A stretch of DNA of 64,000 nt, from positions 168,622,726 through 168,686,725 of the forward strand of contig NC_088780.1 of NCBI RefSeq assembly GCF_958450345.1, given 5' to 3'. The stretch is from Calliphora vicina (taxonomy: Eukaryota > Arthropoda > Insecta > Diptera > Calliphoridae). Of this stretch, positions 1 through 11,400 are shown piece after piece (the stretch's first letter is position 1; the number at the start of each line of letters is the position of its first letter). The translations under genes and the position numbers were made by a program. Below the pieces are notes generated by a model that saw nothing but the letters and a program-made list of their open reading frames with translations, had not been told where the DNA came from and made no database searches.

Positions 1-112
1 GGTTACCACAATCATGTAAATGGTTACTGTGACTATAATATAGTTAAAAAACTTGTAACAATATTGAAATGGTTACAGTAACCATGCCCAACTATATTTT
101 TTCTCTGCGTGT
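1..112. mobile_element. Foldback MITE (CAGAG family), right end only
   Basis: These bases match the right arm of the palindromic element at 32,229-32,647 almost base for base (1-112 against 32,537-32,647) and end in the same CTCTGCGTGT terminus. The rest of the copy lies outside the window. It has no coding capacity. The family is recognised by its terminus ACACGCAGAGAAAA and by GGTTAC/GTAACC-rich palindromic arms. Confidence 0.75.
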
Positions 113-1146
113 GGCTGACACAAATACTCTGTTGATAAGACTTGTTTGGTATTGAAAATGGGCAATATCATTCAGACAAACTTTACTAGCTAGACTGTTG
201 ATACTTCCATAAACAAGCAGTTTCTGGATATTGAAAAAAAAGTTTTAAATATTTTCTAATGATTTCCATACAAATTGTTTCGACTTTTTTGATTCGATGA
301 ACAGATAGTTAAGTTTAATTTGACAATTTGTTTTTTCGCATATTGTTTGTTTTTTTCGAATATGAATTCACAAATTGATAATTTTCTTTAAAACCAATTA
401 AAAAACCTACCTACGCCCTCCTTTAATATTTGGCATGCGTTCTAAAATCTACAAAAGTCCTATTTTGTGATTATCCCAAAACAAACAATCAAACAAACAA
501 TTACTTATTGACTTCCCAAAATAAATCCTCAATTGCAAATATTTTCATATTCGCACAAAGGAAATGTTCATAAAATTACAATTACAGTGTAAAATTTTAT
601 ATGAACTCGTATTGTACGAATATTTATTTATTTATTTATTAATTTCTACTACTACAATTTTATAAAACAATACAATACGTATCTATTGTAAGTAATTCAG
701 TCCCCTCCGTTCGTCTGCCTGCTTATAATACATTTATGCAGTTTGTTGTGTGAAACAATGGAGCAGCAGCCAGCAACACAAACAAAAACAAAGAATTGTA
801 GTCAAAGTCATCATCCGGCCATCGTACGAATGAATATAGTACTCCACGTATGTATTATTGTGGTCATTGTTAGGAATGTTTTGTGGCATGAATTGATTGT
901 TGGGTTTTGTTGGTACAAAATATGGTCGGTTATGCCATTCGCCAAACAATACATACAATAGTAACAAGAACAATAACGACAACAACTAAAATTACAACCA
1001 ACACAGTATCACAGGCTGACCTCTCTCTCTCTCTATCTGACAATTGAATTATTGGATAAGTTGCAAGGATATTTATTAGATTTGTCTAATATATGTATAT
1101 ATTTATGTATTAGTTGTATCTATGTGTTTGTGTAGATGATATACAT
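113..1146. other. Anonymous AT-rich DNA, no gene seen
   Basis: No supported gene. Two short open frames near 734-985 overlap on opposite strands and show no protein family features. Simple repeats occur at 621-640 (TTTA)n and 1,019-1,032 (CT)n. This may be unique host sequence. Confidence 0.5.
621..640. repeat. (TTTA)n microsatellite
   Basis: Five tandem TATT/TTTA units in an AT-rich context. No other role is visible. Confidence 0.8.
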
Positions 1147-2567
1147 CCCAGCAGTTCTAGGGTAATTTTAGTGATCTAGTGATTTTACATATAACTTAGG
1201 GTGACAAATAGTTATATAAGTAGATAGGTGACTTGCGGGGACCATTGACACTACATAGATTACAAAGAGACTATCTAGTAACTGATCTAAAGTACGACAA
1301 TAATTGACTTCACTTGTGTCTGCTAAGGGTTAATCCAATATGATTGACCAATTCTAGATTACATGGCGTAAGTAAAATAACTAGTCTCTAAAGTAGAAAA
1401 TAGAAAATGTTGATCAACGTGACTTTTAAGTGATTTTGACTTTTAAGTGACTTTGACAGTGGTGAATAAAGTAGCTAGTTTTTAAATAAAACAAGTAAGA
1501 GAGCTATATTCGGATGTGCCGAATTTTATATACCCTTCACCAAAATATACTTTAAAATAAAAATTTTTAATATTTTTAGGTAAACAAAATTTAATTTTTT
1601 TCCAGTTGTTTTTTCGAAATTGTTTTTTAAAATTTTCAATTTTTTTTTTAATTTTAAATTTTTTTTTTTAGTTTTTAAATTTTTTTTTTAAATTTAGTGA
1701 AAAAAAATTTTGGTGAAAAAAAAAATCGGGTTAAAATTTTTTCCGATTTTGACCCATTGTAGGTCCAACTTACTATGGTCTTATATACGTCGTTGCACAG
1801 GTCTTTGAAATATCTATCATTAGATATCCATATTGTCTATATTAATGATTTAGTAATTCAGATATGGGTCAAAAATAGGTCAAAAATCTAGGTTGTCCTG
1901 GTTTTTTCCTTATATCTCAGCCATTTGTGGATCGATTTTCTCCATTTTAAATAGCAATTTCGGAGATATTGATGTATCATTCGTGTATGTAAGTTATTTG
2001 GGGGCTTCAGAAAGTTGATTTCAACACACAGACGGACAGACGGGCTATATCGACTCCGCTATCTATAACGATTCAGAATATATATACTTTGTGGGGTCGC
2101 GAATGAAAAATGTAGAAATTACAAACCCTTGCCACTCATGGTGAAGGGTATAAATATAATTAGACTTTTGAAGTGACTACAGATTGATCTAACAAGGGAC
2201 AGTAAAATAAATGATAATTCATCCAGCGTTATATACTTTGTAGTGAGTAAAATTGCTTATCATCACTAAAGAGAAAAATAAAAAATTTTAACACTTTAGA
2301 TTATAAAATGACAATTTACTCATTAATAGATTACTTCTGGTGGATAAAATAACTACTTTCTAAACTTCAGTACAGTGACTACACACTAGATTTCTTAGAG
2401 ACACTTAAGTGGCAATTGACTTCATGCTTGATTACCTGGGATGTATAAAGTAAGCAATTGACTTGTATCTAACTTAAAATATATAAACTGGAGTCAGCCA
2501 AGTGATCAGACATTAGTGCCAATTACTGTCTATAAGGGATACATTGTGTACTTGTAAAACTGCTGGG
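1147..2567. mobile_element. Inverted-repeat element, family Y copy 1, interrupted
   Basis: It begins CCCAGCAGTT and ends with its exact reverse complement AACTGCTGGG. The interior is rich in inverted TAAGTGAC/GTCACTTA-type blocks. Its right half is the reverse complement of the left half of the copy at 18,410-19,054, including a shared CATCCCAGGTAAT segment, so the two copies lie in opposite orientation. There is no transposase reading frame, so it is a non-autonomous DNA element of unknown superfamily. A DINE-like element (1,491-2,155) interrupts it, so the original length was about 756 bp. I could not settle a target-site duplication. Confidence 0.7.
1491..2155 (-). mobile_element. DINE-like (Helentron-associated) element, type 1
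   Basis: The left end reads ACAAGTAAGAGAGC, then an imperfect hairpin built on ATTCGG and CCGAAT, then TATACCCTTCACC. The right end carries the inverted copy GGTGAAGGGTATA. A short CAGACGGA microsatellite lies near the right end, and long A/T runs fill the middle. Subterminal inverted repeats, one hairpin-bearing end and a microsatellite are the known layout of DINE-1/Helentron-associated elements. The hairpin normally marks the 3' end, hence the minus strand. There is no coding capacity. It is nested in family Y, so it is younger than that insertion. Closest relatives here are 62,453-63,121 and 48,324-48,811. Confidence 0.7.
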
Positions 2568-3065
2568 ATATGACAATTGATAAAGTCCTATGTGTAAGCT
2601 TCACGAGGGTTAATTGGTAAGAAATTCGAAGATATCAGAAATCGTTACAAATAGAAAAATCTAATAGGGTAAAATCACAGCATGTTCTAGGTGTGATTTC
2701 CTTTTTCAGCCATAAGAAAATATTTAGAGCAGCCTGTTTTCAACAGAATAAAACTGAAGGTCTAAATTTTCAGTACCCGATACCGAATAGAAAAAGAAGA
2801 TTCCATATATAAATGTGTCAGTAACTTAAAATCACTTTTGACAATTTATCTTTCCGAATCGAAGAATTTGCAACAAAATGACATCGATTTGTTGTTGCAT
2901 AACTATTGCTAACTTTATACATATTTTTCCATTTTATTGTATATTTAATTTTCTTTTGGATATATTTTTATATTAGTATACACTGTATAATGTATTTCTG
3001 CAAGACAGTTACGAACATTTTTTTTTGCCGAACGCAGGGATCGCCTTTTTAAATTTTTCGTTATA

Positions 3066-3503
3066 CAGTAGTTTTCACTTACCTGCCTTTCACTTAAGAG
3101 CATTTTGCATATAAGTGCACAAAACTTGTGTTTTGTATATTTATTTACCAAACTCCATATAAATTCGTTAATTTAAGTACATTGTTCATACCTGCACATT
3201 TAAGATAAGTGCATAATACTTTTGGAAGCTGTAATTGGTTTTCATGAAAAAATTTCATTTAGCTGCCTAATACAAAATTAAATCAAAACAAAATAAGGAA
3301 AATACGATTTTGAAAAAAAATGAAAAGTTTGCAACTTCTTAATAATTTGAAACGTAGCTAAAATAACAAATTTATCGTTATGTTTAGACGGAAAAATCAC
3401 AAAGCTTCATGTAAATTATTTGCGGTTAGCTGCCTTTTTTGGGCAGTAAACTTAAATGCACTTACCAGCATCAATGAGCACGTAAGTGCATTAAGGTTAA
3501 CTG
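3066..3503. mobile_element. Possible pogo-like MITE
   Basis: The left side reads CAGTAGTTTTCACTTACCTG. The right side, on the reverse strand, reads CAGTTAACC followed by CACTTACGTGC. Both ends share CAGT and CACTTAC(C/G)TGC, which resembles the ends of pogo-type elements. The match is patchy and the expected TA duplication is not clear on the right. An open frame of 84 codons inside has no known domain. This could equally be chance repeats. Confidence 0.3.
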
Positions 3504-3940
3504 GATTTGTAGTATTGGAAGTGTTGAAAAACTTAGCTAACCTCCAGGTCTACAGCATAATTATTGCAATTTTACCAGTTGTTCTCCAAATGGGCAATTC
3601 CATGTCATTGTACGTGACATTTTTACGACAATAGAGGGGGGATTGGTTTTTGCAAATATAAGGGTATCTAAAAAATAATATATTTTAAAGAAATAATAAG
3701 TTCTGTCGAAACATTGTTGTCCAAAATATCTAGCGAAATAAAGGTACGTGACATAAAACGGAAGTAATTTCGAAATATGCAAAAATTTTTTAATCGTGAG
3801 AGGCGTTATGTTTTCTTTTAATTTCTTACACTAAAACAAATATTTTTTCTTTACAATGCATCATATTAACATAAAAACAATCTTTGGGTGATTTTATAAT
3901 AAATAAAATTTAATATCGTATCCTCTTTTTTAGAGGACAA

Positions 3941-4016
3941 TCATCTATTTTAACTGGCTGTCATCTATAAAATTGGTGTCATCTATTTGTCATCTTTTTC
4001 CATAATCTGCCATCTT
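3941..4016. repeat. Dispersed TCATCT motifs
   Basis: TCATCT occurs four times (3,941, 3,961, 3,979, 3,990), with a related CCATCTT near 4,010 and another TCATCT near 5,048 beyond the nested DINE-like element. Spacing is irregular (about 11-20 bp), so it is a degenerate short repeat rather than a clean array. Confidence 0.4.
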
Positions 4017-4109
4017 AATTCTCAAAAAACATGATCAATATTTATATTTATAAAAAGCATTCTTACTGAAATGCAAGTTGAAAGCATGTGTAATTCAAGC
4101 CTTGAATTA

Positions 4110-5116
4110 TAGTCAAGCAATTGAAATTTGTTAAACAAAGTTTTAAAAATTTTAAATTAGTTTTGAAACAGCCGCTAAAAAATTAAATTTTTTTGGCTAT
4201 ACGTGCGAATAGGTTAACGGACCCTAACGACCCGAACGATTCTTTTAAATTAAATTGCAAAAGTAATCATTTATTCGCAAAATTTTGACAAAACCTGAAA
4301 AAATTGCAATTTTTCGTTACGCCGTAAAAAAAATGCTGCATTCAAATAAATTTTTGACTTTTTATACCCTGCACCACCATAGTGGGGAGGGTATTATGCG
4401 TTTGTGCAGATGTTTGTAACGTCCAAAAATATTAGTCTAACACCCTTACTCTTGAAGTATACCGATCGACTTAGAATCACTTTCTGAGTCGATTAAACGA
4501 TGTCCGTCCGTCCGTCTGGTTGGCTGGCTGGCTGTCCATGTAAACCTTGTGCGCAGAGTACAAGTCGCAATTTTGAATATATTTCGATCAAATTTGGTAC
4601 ATATTATTTTTTCGGCCCATGGACCAAGCCTATTGAAACTGGCTGAAATCGGTCCACTATTTCACCTAGCTCCCATACAAATGTCCTTCCGAAATTGGAT
4701 TTTATCGGTCATAAATGTTTAATTTATATATGTATCTACACAAATAAGTTTATATATACAAAATTCTTGTCACCAAATTTTGTTACGATCGGTCCATAAT
4801 TAGTCATAGCTCCCATATAGACCCGCTTCCGAAAATCACTTTAACGTGCATAAATCGCTTAAAAATGTTGGTATACACACAAAATTCAACAACCTAATTT
4901 TATGGTGATCGGTCCATAATTGGTCATAGCTCCCATATAAGGCCCACTTCCGAAAATCACTCAAATATATAAATTATTGAAATTTTAAAAGAAAAAGGTA
5001 TTATATGGTCGGGCTTGACCGACCATACTTTCTTATTTGTTTATTTATGTCATCTAATTTCATTTTCAAAATCTGGTCGCCTTAGCTTATAGTATTCCAG
5101 TTAATTAAGGTCCTAA
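4110..5116 (-). mobile_element. Family X fragment, split by a DINE-like element
   Basis: Bases 4,123-4,240 match the reverse complement of 10,550-10,660 inside the complete X copy, sharing TGCGAATAGGTT and TTTTGAAAC blocks. Near 5,100 the string TTAATTAAGGTCCTA equals the X terminus at 11,141-11,155. A type 2 DINE-like element (4,363-5,040) lies between the two parts. There is no coding capacity. The outer limits are approximate. Confidence 0.5.
4363..5040 (+). mobile_element. DINE-like element, type 2
   Basis: It starts TATACCCTGCACCACC and ends with a hairpin made from ATGGTCGG and CCGACCAT, followed by ACTTTCTTATTTGT. A CCGT microsatellite and GCTG-rich stretch lie about 140 bp from the start. 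Other copies in the window are at 21,254, 37,792, 57,846 (same strand), 45,034 and 25,979 (opposite strand), and the split copy at 40,350-41,463. There is no protein. This copy lacks the inner repeat near its 3' end, so it is slightly truncated there. Confidence 0.7.
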
Positions 5117-6992
5117 TTTTCTAAATCACGCCACCAAAGTGATATTTATGTGGAAAGCAAAAACAAAATTTCAAAAATTTTAAAAATTTGTTTTTGTTTT
5201 ATATACAAATTCTGAACAGAACAAACGCACAATAATTCAGGGATTGATTTGCCTTTCATAATTTGAAAATTTTGTACATAAAACAAAAACAAATTTTGTA
5301 ACATTTTTGAAATTTTGTTTCTGAAATTTTGTGATTAACAAAATTAGGGCCCAAAACTTGATTTATATGAAACAAATTTTCAATTGCCAACTAAATTTGA
5401 TAAGATTATAATATGAATTATAATGTATTTAGATGACTTTCAGTGAATGGGTGTGTGGGTTAACTTGTATTGGATTTAGTTTTAGCTCGTTTTGCTGTCC
5501 GTCCATCTGTCTGTCCATTTGTTAATAAATTGCTCGGTTGCATGTTTTGGCAAATAGTTTTGTAATTTGTTCCCATATTCACAGGAATAGATAAATAGAT
5601 GAACACAATCATTAGAGAGAGTGTGTTTTGAAATAGATTCACAGTCCTTTGTAGTAACAAACAATACAATGGCTGCTGGGTCCATTTATAATTAAACATA
5701 TGAACACTCACTCATACACACACATTCTAACTCACTCATACATTCGTAAATATTAGAGGCAGTTGTTGTAGTAAATAGTTAAACGGAAACTGGGGCTTCT
5801 GTGTAAATGATACTATTATGTTTCCTATTGTTTTCTATTTTATTATGATTTTTTTTGTAGATTATTAATCTATTGTTGTGTACAACTACAACTTGTAATG
5901 AGTAAATGTGTGGATGGGTCTAAATGTTGGTCACTTTTCTTTAAACTCACTCCCTCAAACACACAAACTAATGTAATGGCCTTTAACCTTCAACATTTGT
6001 GTGGCAACCTTTTGGAAATGGCAAAATTTTGAAATTTGTTTTAAATCCTCATTGATCATTAGAGGATTAATACGTGTAGTGGTTGGTAGTGGGTTTATAG
6101 TTTTATTTTATAGTTTGGCTTCCAAGTATTTATGGTTTTAGTACCAGTTCTCTAAGTATGTGAAAGTGAAAAAAGGTTTTCACACTTGCCATTGTGATAG
6201 ACACACACACAAACTTTCATACAATACAATATTCCCCATTATTACTACAAATAACAACAACTAGAACAACAACAGTAGCAGTAGCCACTACAACAAAGTC
6301 ATCAAATTAACAATTGATTTCATTGGTTCGGTTTCATTGGTCATTGTTTGGAAGGAACTGCGAGTGTGTGCGTTATTTTATCATTGTATTGTTTTATTTA
6401 ATAATTATAAATTTATTGGGATTATTATTTGGCAACTCATTTTGTACAAATAGAAAATTAAATTTAAATTCAAATAATAATGATGCGTCCGTCCTCCGTC
6501 CGTCCGTCCGTCTGTCTGTGTGTGGCCAGCGGTTGCTGTATTTCTGAGTTTTTGTTGATTGTGGCCCATTTAATGGTGTTTTTATATTGCTTTTGTTTTG
6601 ATATTTTACAAAATTTAAACGGGTGTCATCGATATCTTTCACACAATTCCAATCTTTTGTTTTACTTTTTATCATTTGCAAATGTCAACAGAATCAATCT
6701 ATCGTGTGAATTGAAAAATTTGTATGGTATTTAGATGTGAAATAAATATGTTAAAGGATGTTTTGTAGATCTTTGGTACGAGTTATAATTAATTTCGTTG
6801 ATGTTTCATTGTAATGAAAAGGACATACATATATTATATACGTTTATATATACTACATATCATTAACTTAATATAGAAGGTAACGATGTTTTTTTAAGGT
6901 CGAGATTTTTTGGCTAATTATGATATATGAGCGGACCATTTATCGAAATAAACGAAAATCTTAGCTTACGAAAAAAACACTAGTTAGGGCCT
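5117..6992. other. Anonymous DNA, probably host non-coding
   Basis: No gene is supported. It holds a CCGT microsatellite (6,488-6,525), a CA tract near 6,199-6,211 and CAA-rich sequence near 6,250-6,290. The open frames around 5,460-5,711 and 6,314-6,734 run through the microsatellites and overlap on both strands, which is typical of chance frames. Confidence 0.45.
6488..6525. repeat. (CCGT)n / (CTGT)n microsatellite
   Basis: Several near-perfect CCGT units pass into CTGT units. Similar tracts occur inside the DINE-like elements, but here no flanking DINE-like sequence is visible. Confidence 0.75.
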
Positions 6993-7233
6993 TTAAAAAA
7001 TTCCCGGGAATAAACTGATATGTTTCATTATTTCCAGGAAATGGAAAAAAGTCTGCGAAATTAAGAACTCTAGTTGATAGTCTACATAAATTTCCTTATA
7101 CATAGTTTGATTCCGGATACAAATTTTGATTATAAAATTGTTAGTTTTGACGTTTCTGCTGCTATTGAAATTGTCCACTTACATATCGTTAATTTAATAT
7201 GTTAAGGTTCCGGTATTCCCGGGAATTTTTTAA
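6993..7233. mobile_element. Short inverted-repeat element with CCCGGG ends
   Basis: A 20-bp perfect inverted repeat, TTAAAAAATTCCCGGGAATA at 6,993-7,012 and its reverse complement at 7,214-7,233, bounds 241 bp. The element-like sequence at 20,360-20,415 resembles its left half. No coding capacity was found. It may be a derivative of the larger CCCGGG family at 27,568-28,254 and 56,728-57,475. Confidence 0.6.
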
Positions 7234-7520
7234 TATGAAATTAAGCCAAAAGCCAGTCAAATAATCAGACATAATTTACTAATGTTAGTGGTCTGACTAA
7301 GTTGAACCTTCATTTTGTTTTCGAAGCAGAAATATAGCGCACTGGAGAGTCAACTCTTTCACTTTCTGCAACAAATCGATGTATAGTAAAAATCCTACAT
7401 CATTTTCTCTACTCTTTCGCCAAAAAATACAGTTGTATCCGTCTTCAACTTTCATTGTAATGTATTATAAACAAAACAGTTTTTTGCCTCTACGATATGT
7501 ATAAACAAATTAAAGTCAGC

Positions 7521-7768
7521 ACAGAGAAAACAGATTCGTAATAGCAAGCGAATTTGTTGCCAATCGAATAATTCGGTTGCACACATAGAATTCTTCGGTT
7601 CTAGCAACAGAAAAAATAGTTGACAAAGAAGAATTTCGGTTAAAGCAACCAAACTTTTGTTACCCCTTTTAAAATTGTGTAGCCACAACTATAAAATTCG
7701 TTCACTAAGGTAGAATCATTCGATTGGCGACAAATTCGGTTGCTATCACGAATCTGTTTTCTCTTTGT
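7521..7768. mobile_element. Foldback MITE with about 49-bp inverted ends
   Basis: The left end (7,521-7,568) starts ACAGAGAAAACAGATTCG. The right end (7,719-7,768) is its near-perfect inverse, ending CTGTTTTCTCTTTGT. Both ends carry AATTTGT(T/C)GCCAATCGAAT at their inner edge. About 150 bp lie between. There is no coding capacity. The CAGAGAAAA terminus resembles the other CAGAG elements here, but the arms differ. Confidence 0.75.
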
Positions 7769-7819
7769 ATTAAGTCAATCAGTAAATTTTCATCTTTTAA
7801 CAGTTTTCTGCTTTTGTCA

Positions 7820-7862
7820 CACAGAGAAAATAGTTTTGGTTGTGATAACCGAATTGATTGAT
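7820..7862. mobile_element. Solo end of a CAGAG-type MITE
   Basis: CACACAGAGAAAATAG followed by TGTGATAACCGAATT resembles one end of the element at 7,521-7,768. It stops where mariner sequence begins at about 7,871. Confidence 0.45.
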
Positions 7863-7870
7863 AATCAAAT

Positions 7871-8520
7871 CCAAACGAATCAGTTGCGTTCGGTATAAAT
7901 TACCTGTGGTAGTCTGGTTAGATTTCAGCAGCTCATGATAGATAGGAACCTTTTGCTCCCTCCAAATACAGAGCATTACCTTAACGCCATGAATATTTGG
8001 CTTTGGTGTCGATTCGGCCGGGCTACACATACGATCTCTTACGCTTCGGGTTATCGTAATCTCTATTTTTCATCGCAAGTAATGATTCGGTTCAAAAACA
8101 ATTTTCTTTTATGCGTTCAAGCTTCATTTCGGATATGCGAAATCGTCTTTCAAGATCTCTCGGCTTCAACTCGTGTGATACCCAATTTTCCTGCTTTTGG
8201 ATAAATCCAGCTGCTCGCAAACGTTTTGAAATTGCTGCTTGAGTAGCTCCCATTGTTTTGCAAGTTCTTGTCATCTTCTTGGAGTCATGCCTCCGGTTCT
8301 TGGTTCATATTTGTATTCAGTGGTAAAATCACCACTTCGGAACCCCACAAACCATCTCTCGCACATTGAAACCGATGAGACACATTCACCATAATCTTCG
8401 GTAGGCATTCGGTGTGCTTCAGCTGCACTTATTTTTAAATTAAACTTCCCGCATATGACGTTAAATCTGACATTTTCGAAGCAAGAAAAACTTTGTTGTT
8501 TACACTAACGTGTTCAACAG
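7871..8520 (-). mobile_element. mariner relic A (N-terminal and catalytic part)
   Basis: This is a decayed mariner transposase, the DD34D enzyme that cuts and pastes its own DNA at TA sites. Read on the minus strand it runs from just upstream of the start codon (about 8,480) through the helix-turn-helix region GATQAAISKRLRAAGF, a KPRDLERRF linker and the DNPKR block after the first catalytic aspartate, to CSPAESTPKPNIHGVKVMLC and NLYRTQLIRL. It then breaks off, so the second and third catalytic aspartates and the whole C-terminus are missing. Frameshifts separate the blocks: the frame at 8,092-8,274 is not continuous with that at 7,797-8,030. The missing end meets a CAGAG-type MITE end. It is inactive. 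Family assignment rests on recognised motifs and on the similarity of nine other fragments in this window. Confidence 0.85.
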
Positions 8521-9817
8521 ATAGCCATCTAATGTAAATCCCTCATTTTTAATTCATAGATCCAATAAAAATAACCATTAAAGTATAGAAAAGGTACTCT
8601 TTGTGGATTCTCACGCATTCATGATCCCATGCATGATGCACCTAATTTCTCAGATGATTATAATAGAAAAGTCGGAAAGTACGATTAAAAAAAAGAATCA
8701 TAAAATCACCTTGTGGATTTCTACTCACTCAGGACATAATTTTATGTTTCCAAGTTCATTATTATAGAAAATTCAAAACAATTAAGAACAAATGTTAACA
8801 GCTAATATTTTTAAAAAATAAATAGATAAATTTTTGACCTTTAAAGATCCAAAGTTTCAAAAAGTACCAAATACGTTTTTGGTATTATTGAACAAGTGAA
8901 GAATATGATTTTAATTTTTCTTTGTTTAAAAGATACTTACAGTCCTAAAAAGTACCAAAATATACATTTTACCCGTTTGTTCGCCTAATAAGTTCGAATT
9001 TAAAAAAAAAACTAATAGAAATAAGAACGGAAGAGTCCTAAAATGACTCTTGAAAACATCTTTAAACAACACAAAAGTGTAACCAAACTAAACATAAATA
9101 ATAATAATCATAATAATAACAATTTTGAAATGTTTATTTTGGACAAACTACGAATTGGAAAAAGGCTTGAGGAGGTACGCTGCAACAATTTGTCGGTATT
9201 TCAAAAATACTGTTTTATCTATTTGTTGGCTTAAAATTATAAAATATTGTTGGTAATTGTGTAAACAAAAATACAAACATATTTATTGTATTCATAGTCA
9301 ATTTAAAATAACAACAAAAAAAAAAAGGAAAAAATATTTATAAAATTATGAATTTATTCTGTAAAGAACCAAATGCTACTTACTACTCTGCATTCTCCAT
9401 ATTGTAGATACAAGATTGAGTAAATATTGAAAAAGAAATGAAACAACAAAAGACACAAATGCCGATAAAATGATGAATTGTGATTTTGAGTTGTTGCTGT
9501 TGTTTCGTTTGTCAATTCGTTAGTATATAGGAAGATCATGGATACAGCGATCGTTTGTTGATCATGAATGGAATGGATACATCTTTGTATCTTGAAAATG
9601 CATAATATTGCCTTCATTAGGCTTATTAACTTGATAAATATGGGTGTTGTGTGTGCGTGTGTGTATTTTTAGGTGACTGACTACTGTGTGGTTTCAGTGC
9701 CCACCGAACAACGGAAAATAAATATGTATATGAATATATGTACGTATAAACATGTACCTTTGTACGAGGATCGAGCGGTAATGCTATTAATTTTTAAGTT
9801 AAAACAAATATTATCGG
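8521..9817. other. Anonymous AT-rich DNA
   Basis: No gene, element ends or strong structure were recognised. A short AAT/AAC tract lies at about 9,099-9,120. The open frames at 9,043-9,234 and 9,354-9,617 contain low-complexity sequence and no domain. Confidence 0.5.
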
Positions 9818-11400
9818 GAGTATGAGTTAAAAATTGGTGATTTTTAAACTGTTTTAGCCTTTATTTTAAAACATTTGTACAATATAAATTTATTCAAAAT
9901 ATTGGCCATTGTCAGCTATGATCTTTCGGTCAACATATGAATTCCGAACAAAAAGAGCTGCTCATATTTTGATCGAACCCATTTCGGATACTCTGGTCTT
10001 AAGTGAAGCATATCCCATAGAGAGCGTTCTGCATCGATCTAAACAAATATTATTCCGACGGGGCAAGGTCTGGGCTATAAAACGGATGAGGCAAAACTTG
10101 CCAACCACTTAATTTTAACAGGTATTGCAATATGTAGTCGATCGTTGTTATAATAGAATATTACGGTTTCATGTCTGACCTTATTAGGGTGGCTCTTAAT
10201 TAACGAAAGTTGGATTATTGCCAGTTTGGCGAACAAAAAATCATCCTGAAAAATTTTTATCAGTTGCCGCAAGCCCTCTGATGTTTTGAGATGCATTTAC
10301 AAGGGGAAAAATGCAATTTCAGTTTTTGCCATTAAAAAATTACTTTTGCAATTGAAAAGAATATAAATGTGTACGTAATTGTCGTTCTAATGAGCCATAA
10401 AAAATAGAAATTGGTCAACAAGTGTTAAAGTTATAAAAAATCCCCAGGCCACTAGAACCAGAAATGTACGAACATATTTTGAGAAATATTAAAATAAAAG
10501 CTCATTTTTACTTAAAATATATCCATATTTACTCGTATATGAGTTTTTGTCGTAGGATAACGTAAACCTATTCGCAGGTATGACCAAAAAAAATAAATTA
10601 TTTTTAACGGCAGTTTCAAAATTCCATTTTCAATTTTTTATAAATTTTGTTAAACAAGTTTAAAAATTTTTTGATAATCTTCATTGGGATTTATTGAGAA
10701 TATAATAGGGAATCCAAAAATATCAATACCTCCTATAGTTTTTCCGTACCTGCGATTTAAATTTTGTAATTTTCGAGAAAAACAAATTTTTTGGCCATAT
10801 TTTGACGAATGTGTTCAATTTCCTTACTGTTATGAATTTTAAGTAAAAGCTATTTAGAATATTATAGTCCAGATAATTCTAAATATACTCTGAAAGTTTT
10901 ACTAAAATCGGAATTCGTTATACCTTAAATCGTGAAGGTCAAATGTCAAAATTTTCAATATTTGGAATTTCTAATTTAAAGATAGCGAAATGTTATTTAT
11001 TTTTGGGCTGATGTTGATGAAACTTAAGGAGAATATAACATGAAGTCTAGTATTTATAAAAAACATCAAAAATGGAAATTAACCCTTAATGGCACTTGGG
11101 CTTAAACTGATGGGTGAGACTGGCGAAAGTCAAACTTTCGTTAATTAAGGTCCTAGGCCTCATACTCTGGGCGTTTTTCTGTCAATGATCGCTTCAAACG
11201 AAGCAGTTACGTTCACTACATGTTCCCTGTGATGGTCTGGATCAGCAGCTCATAATAGGTAGGACTCTTTTGCTCCCATCAAATGTATAGAATTACCTTA
11301 GCACCATGGATATTTGGCTTTGATGTCGATTCGGCTGGTTGGCCGGGCTTCACGTACGATCTCTTCCACTTACGTCATGGAAACATTGGACATTTCGGAT
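9818..11400 (-). mobile_element. mariner relic B, split by family X
   Basis: The left piece (9,818-10,181) contains the element's 3' end and the C-terminal half of a mariner transposase on the minus strand. The right piece (11,156-11,400) continues upstream through the YELL/NLYR region and the GFDVDS-like stretch that is the antisense of the PNIHGVKV block. In the left piece the second catalytic site, normally HDNARPH in this lineage, reads YNNDRLH, so the aspartate is lost. Family X (10,182-11,155) sits between the pieces, and candidate 5-bp flanks are GACCT on the left and GGCCT on the right. The N-terminal half is missing beyond about 11,400. It is non-functional and older than the X insertion. 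Confidence 0.8.
10182..11155. mobile_element. Family X non-autonomous element, full copy
   Basis: A 974-bp insertion into mariner B. The left end begins TATTAGGG and contains CTTAATTAACGAAAGTT. The right end contains the inverse AACTTTCGTTAATTAAGG and ends TCCTA. ACTGGC/GCCAGT extends the inverted match inward to about 35 bp. There is no transposase frame. The five-base flanks (GACCT/GGCCT) are a candidate duplication with one mismatch. An internal TTAACCCTTAATGGCAC resembles piggyBac-type ends, but it is not at the boundary. Other pieces are at 13,395-13,470 and 4,110-5,116. The superfamily is unknown. Confidence 0.65.

Larger units (their letters stand above)
2568..4109. other. Anonymous AT-rich DNA with a possible pogo-like MITE
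   Basis: No gene is supported. A candidate inverted-repeat element is listed at 3,066-3,503, and short spaced TCATCT motifs occur at 3,941-4,016. Small open frames here lack recognisable domains. Confidence 0.4.

Noticed and set aside
4498..4535. CRISPR-like regular repeats (CCGT and GGCT units)
   Set aside because: Simple microsatellite units inside DINE-like elements, with no spacers; this is a eukaryotic genome.
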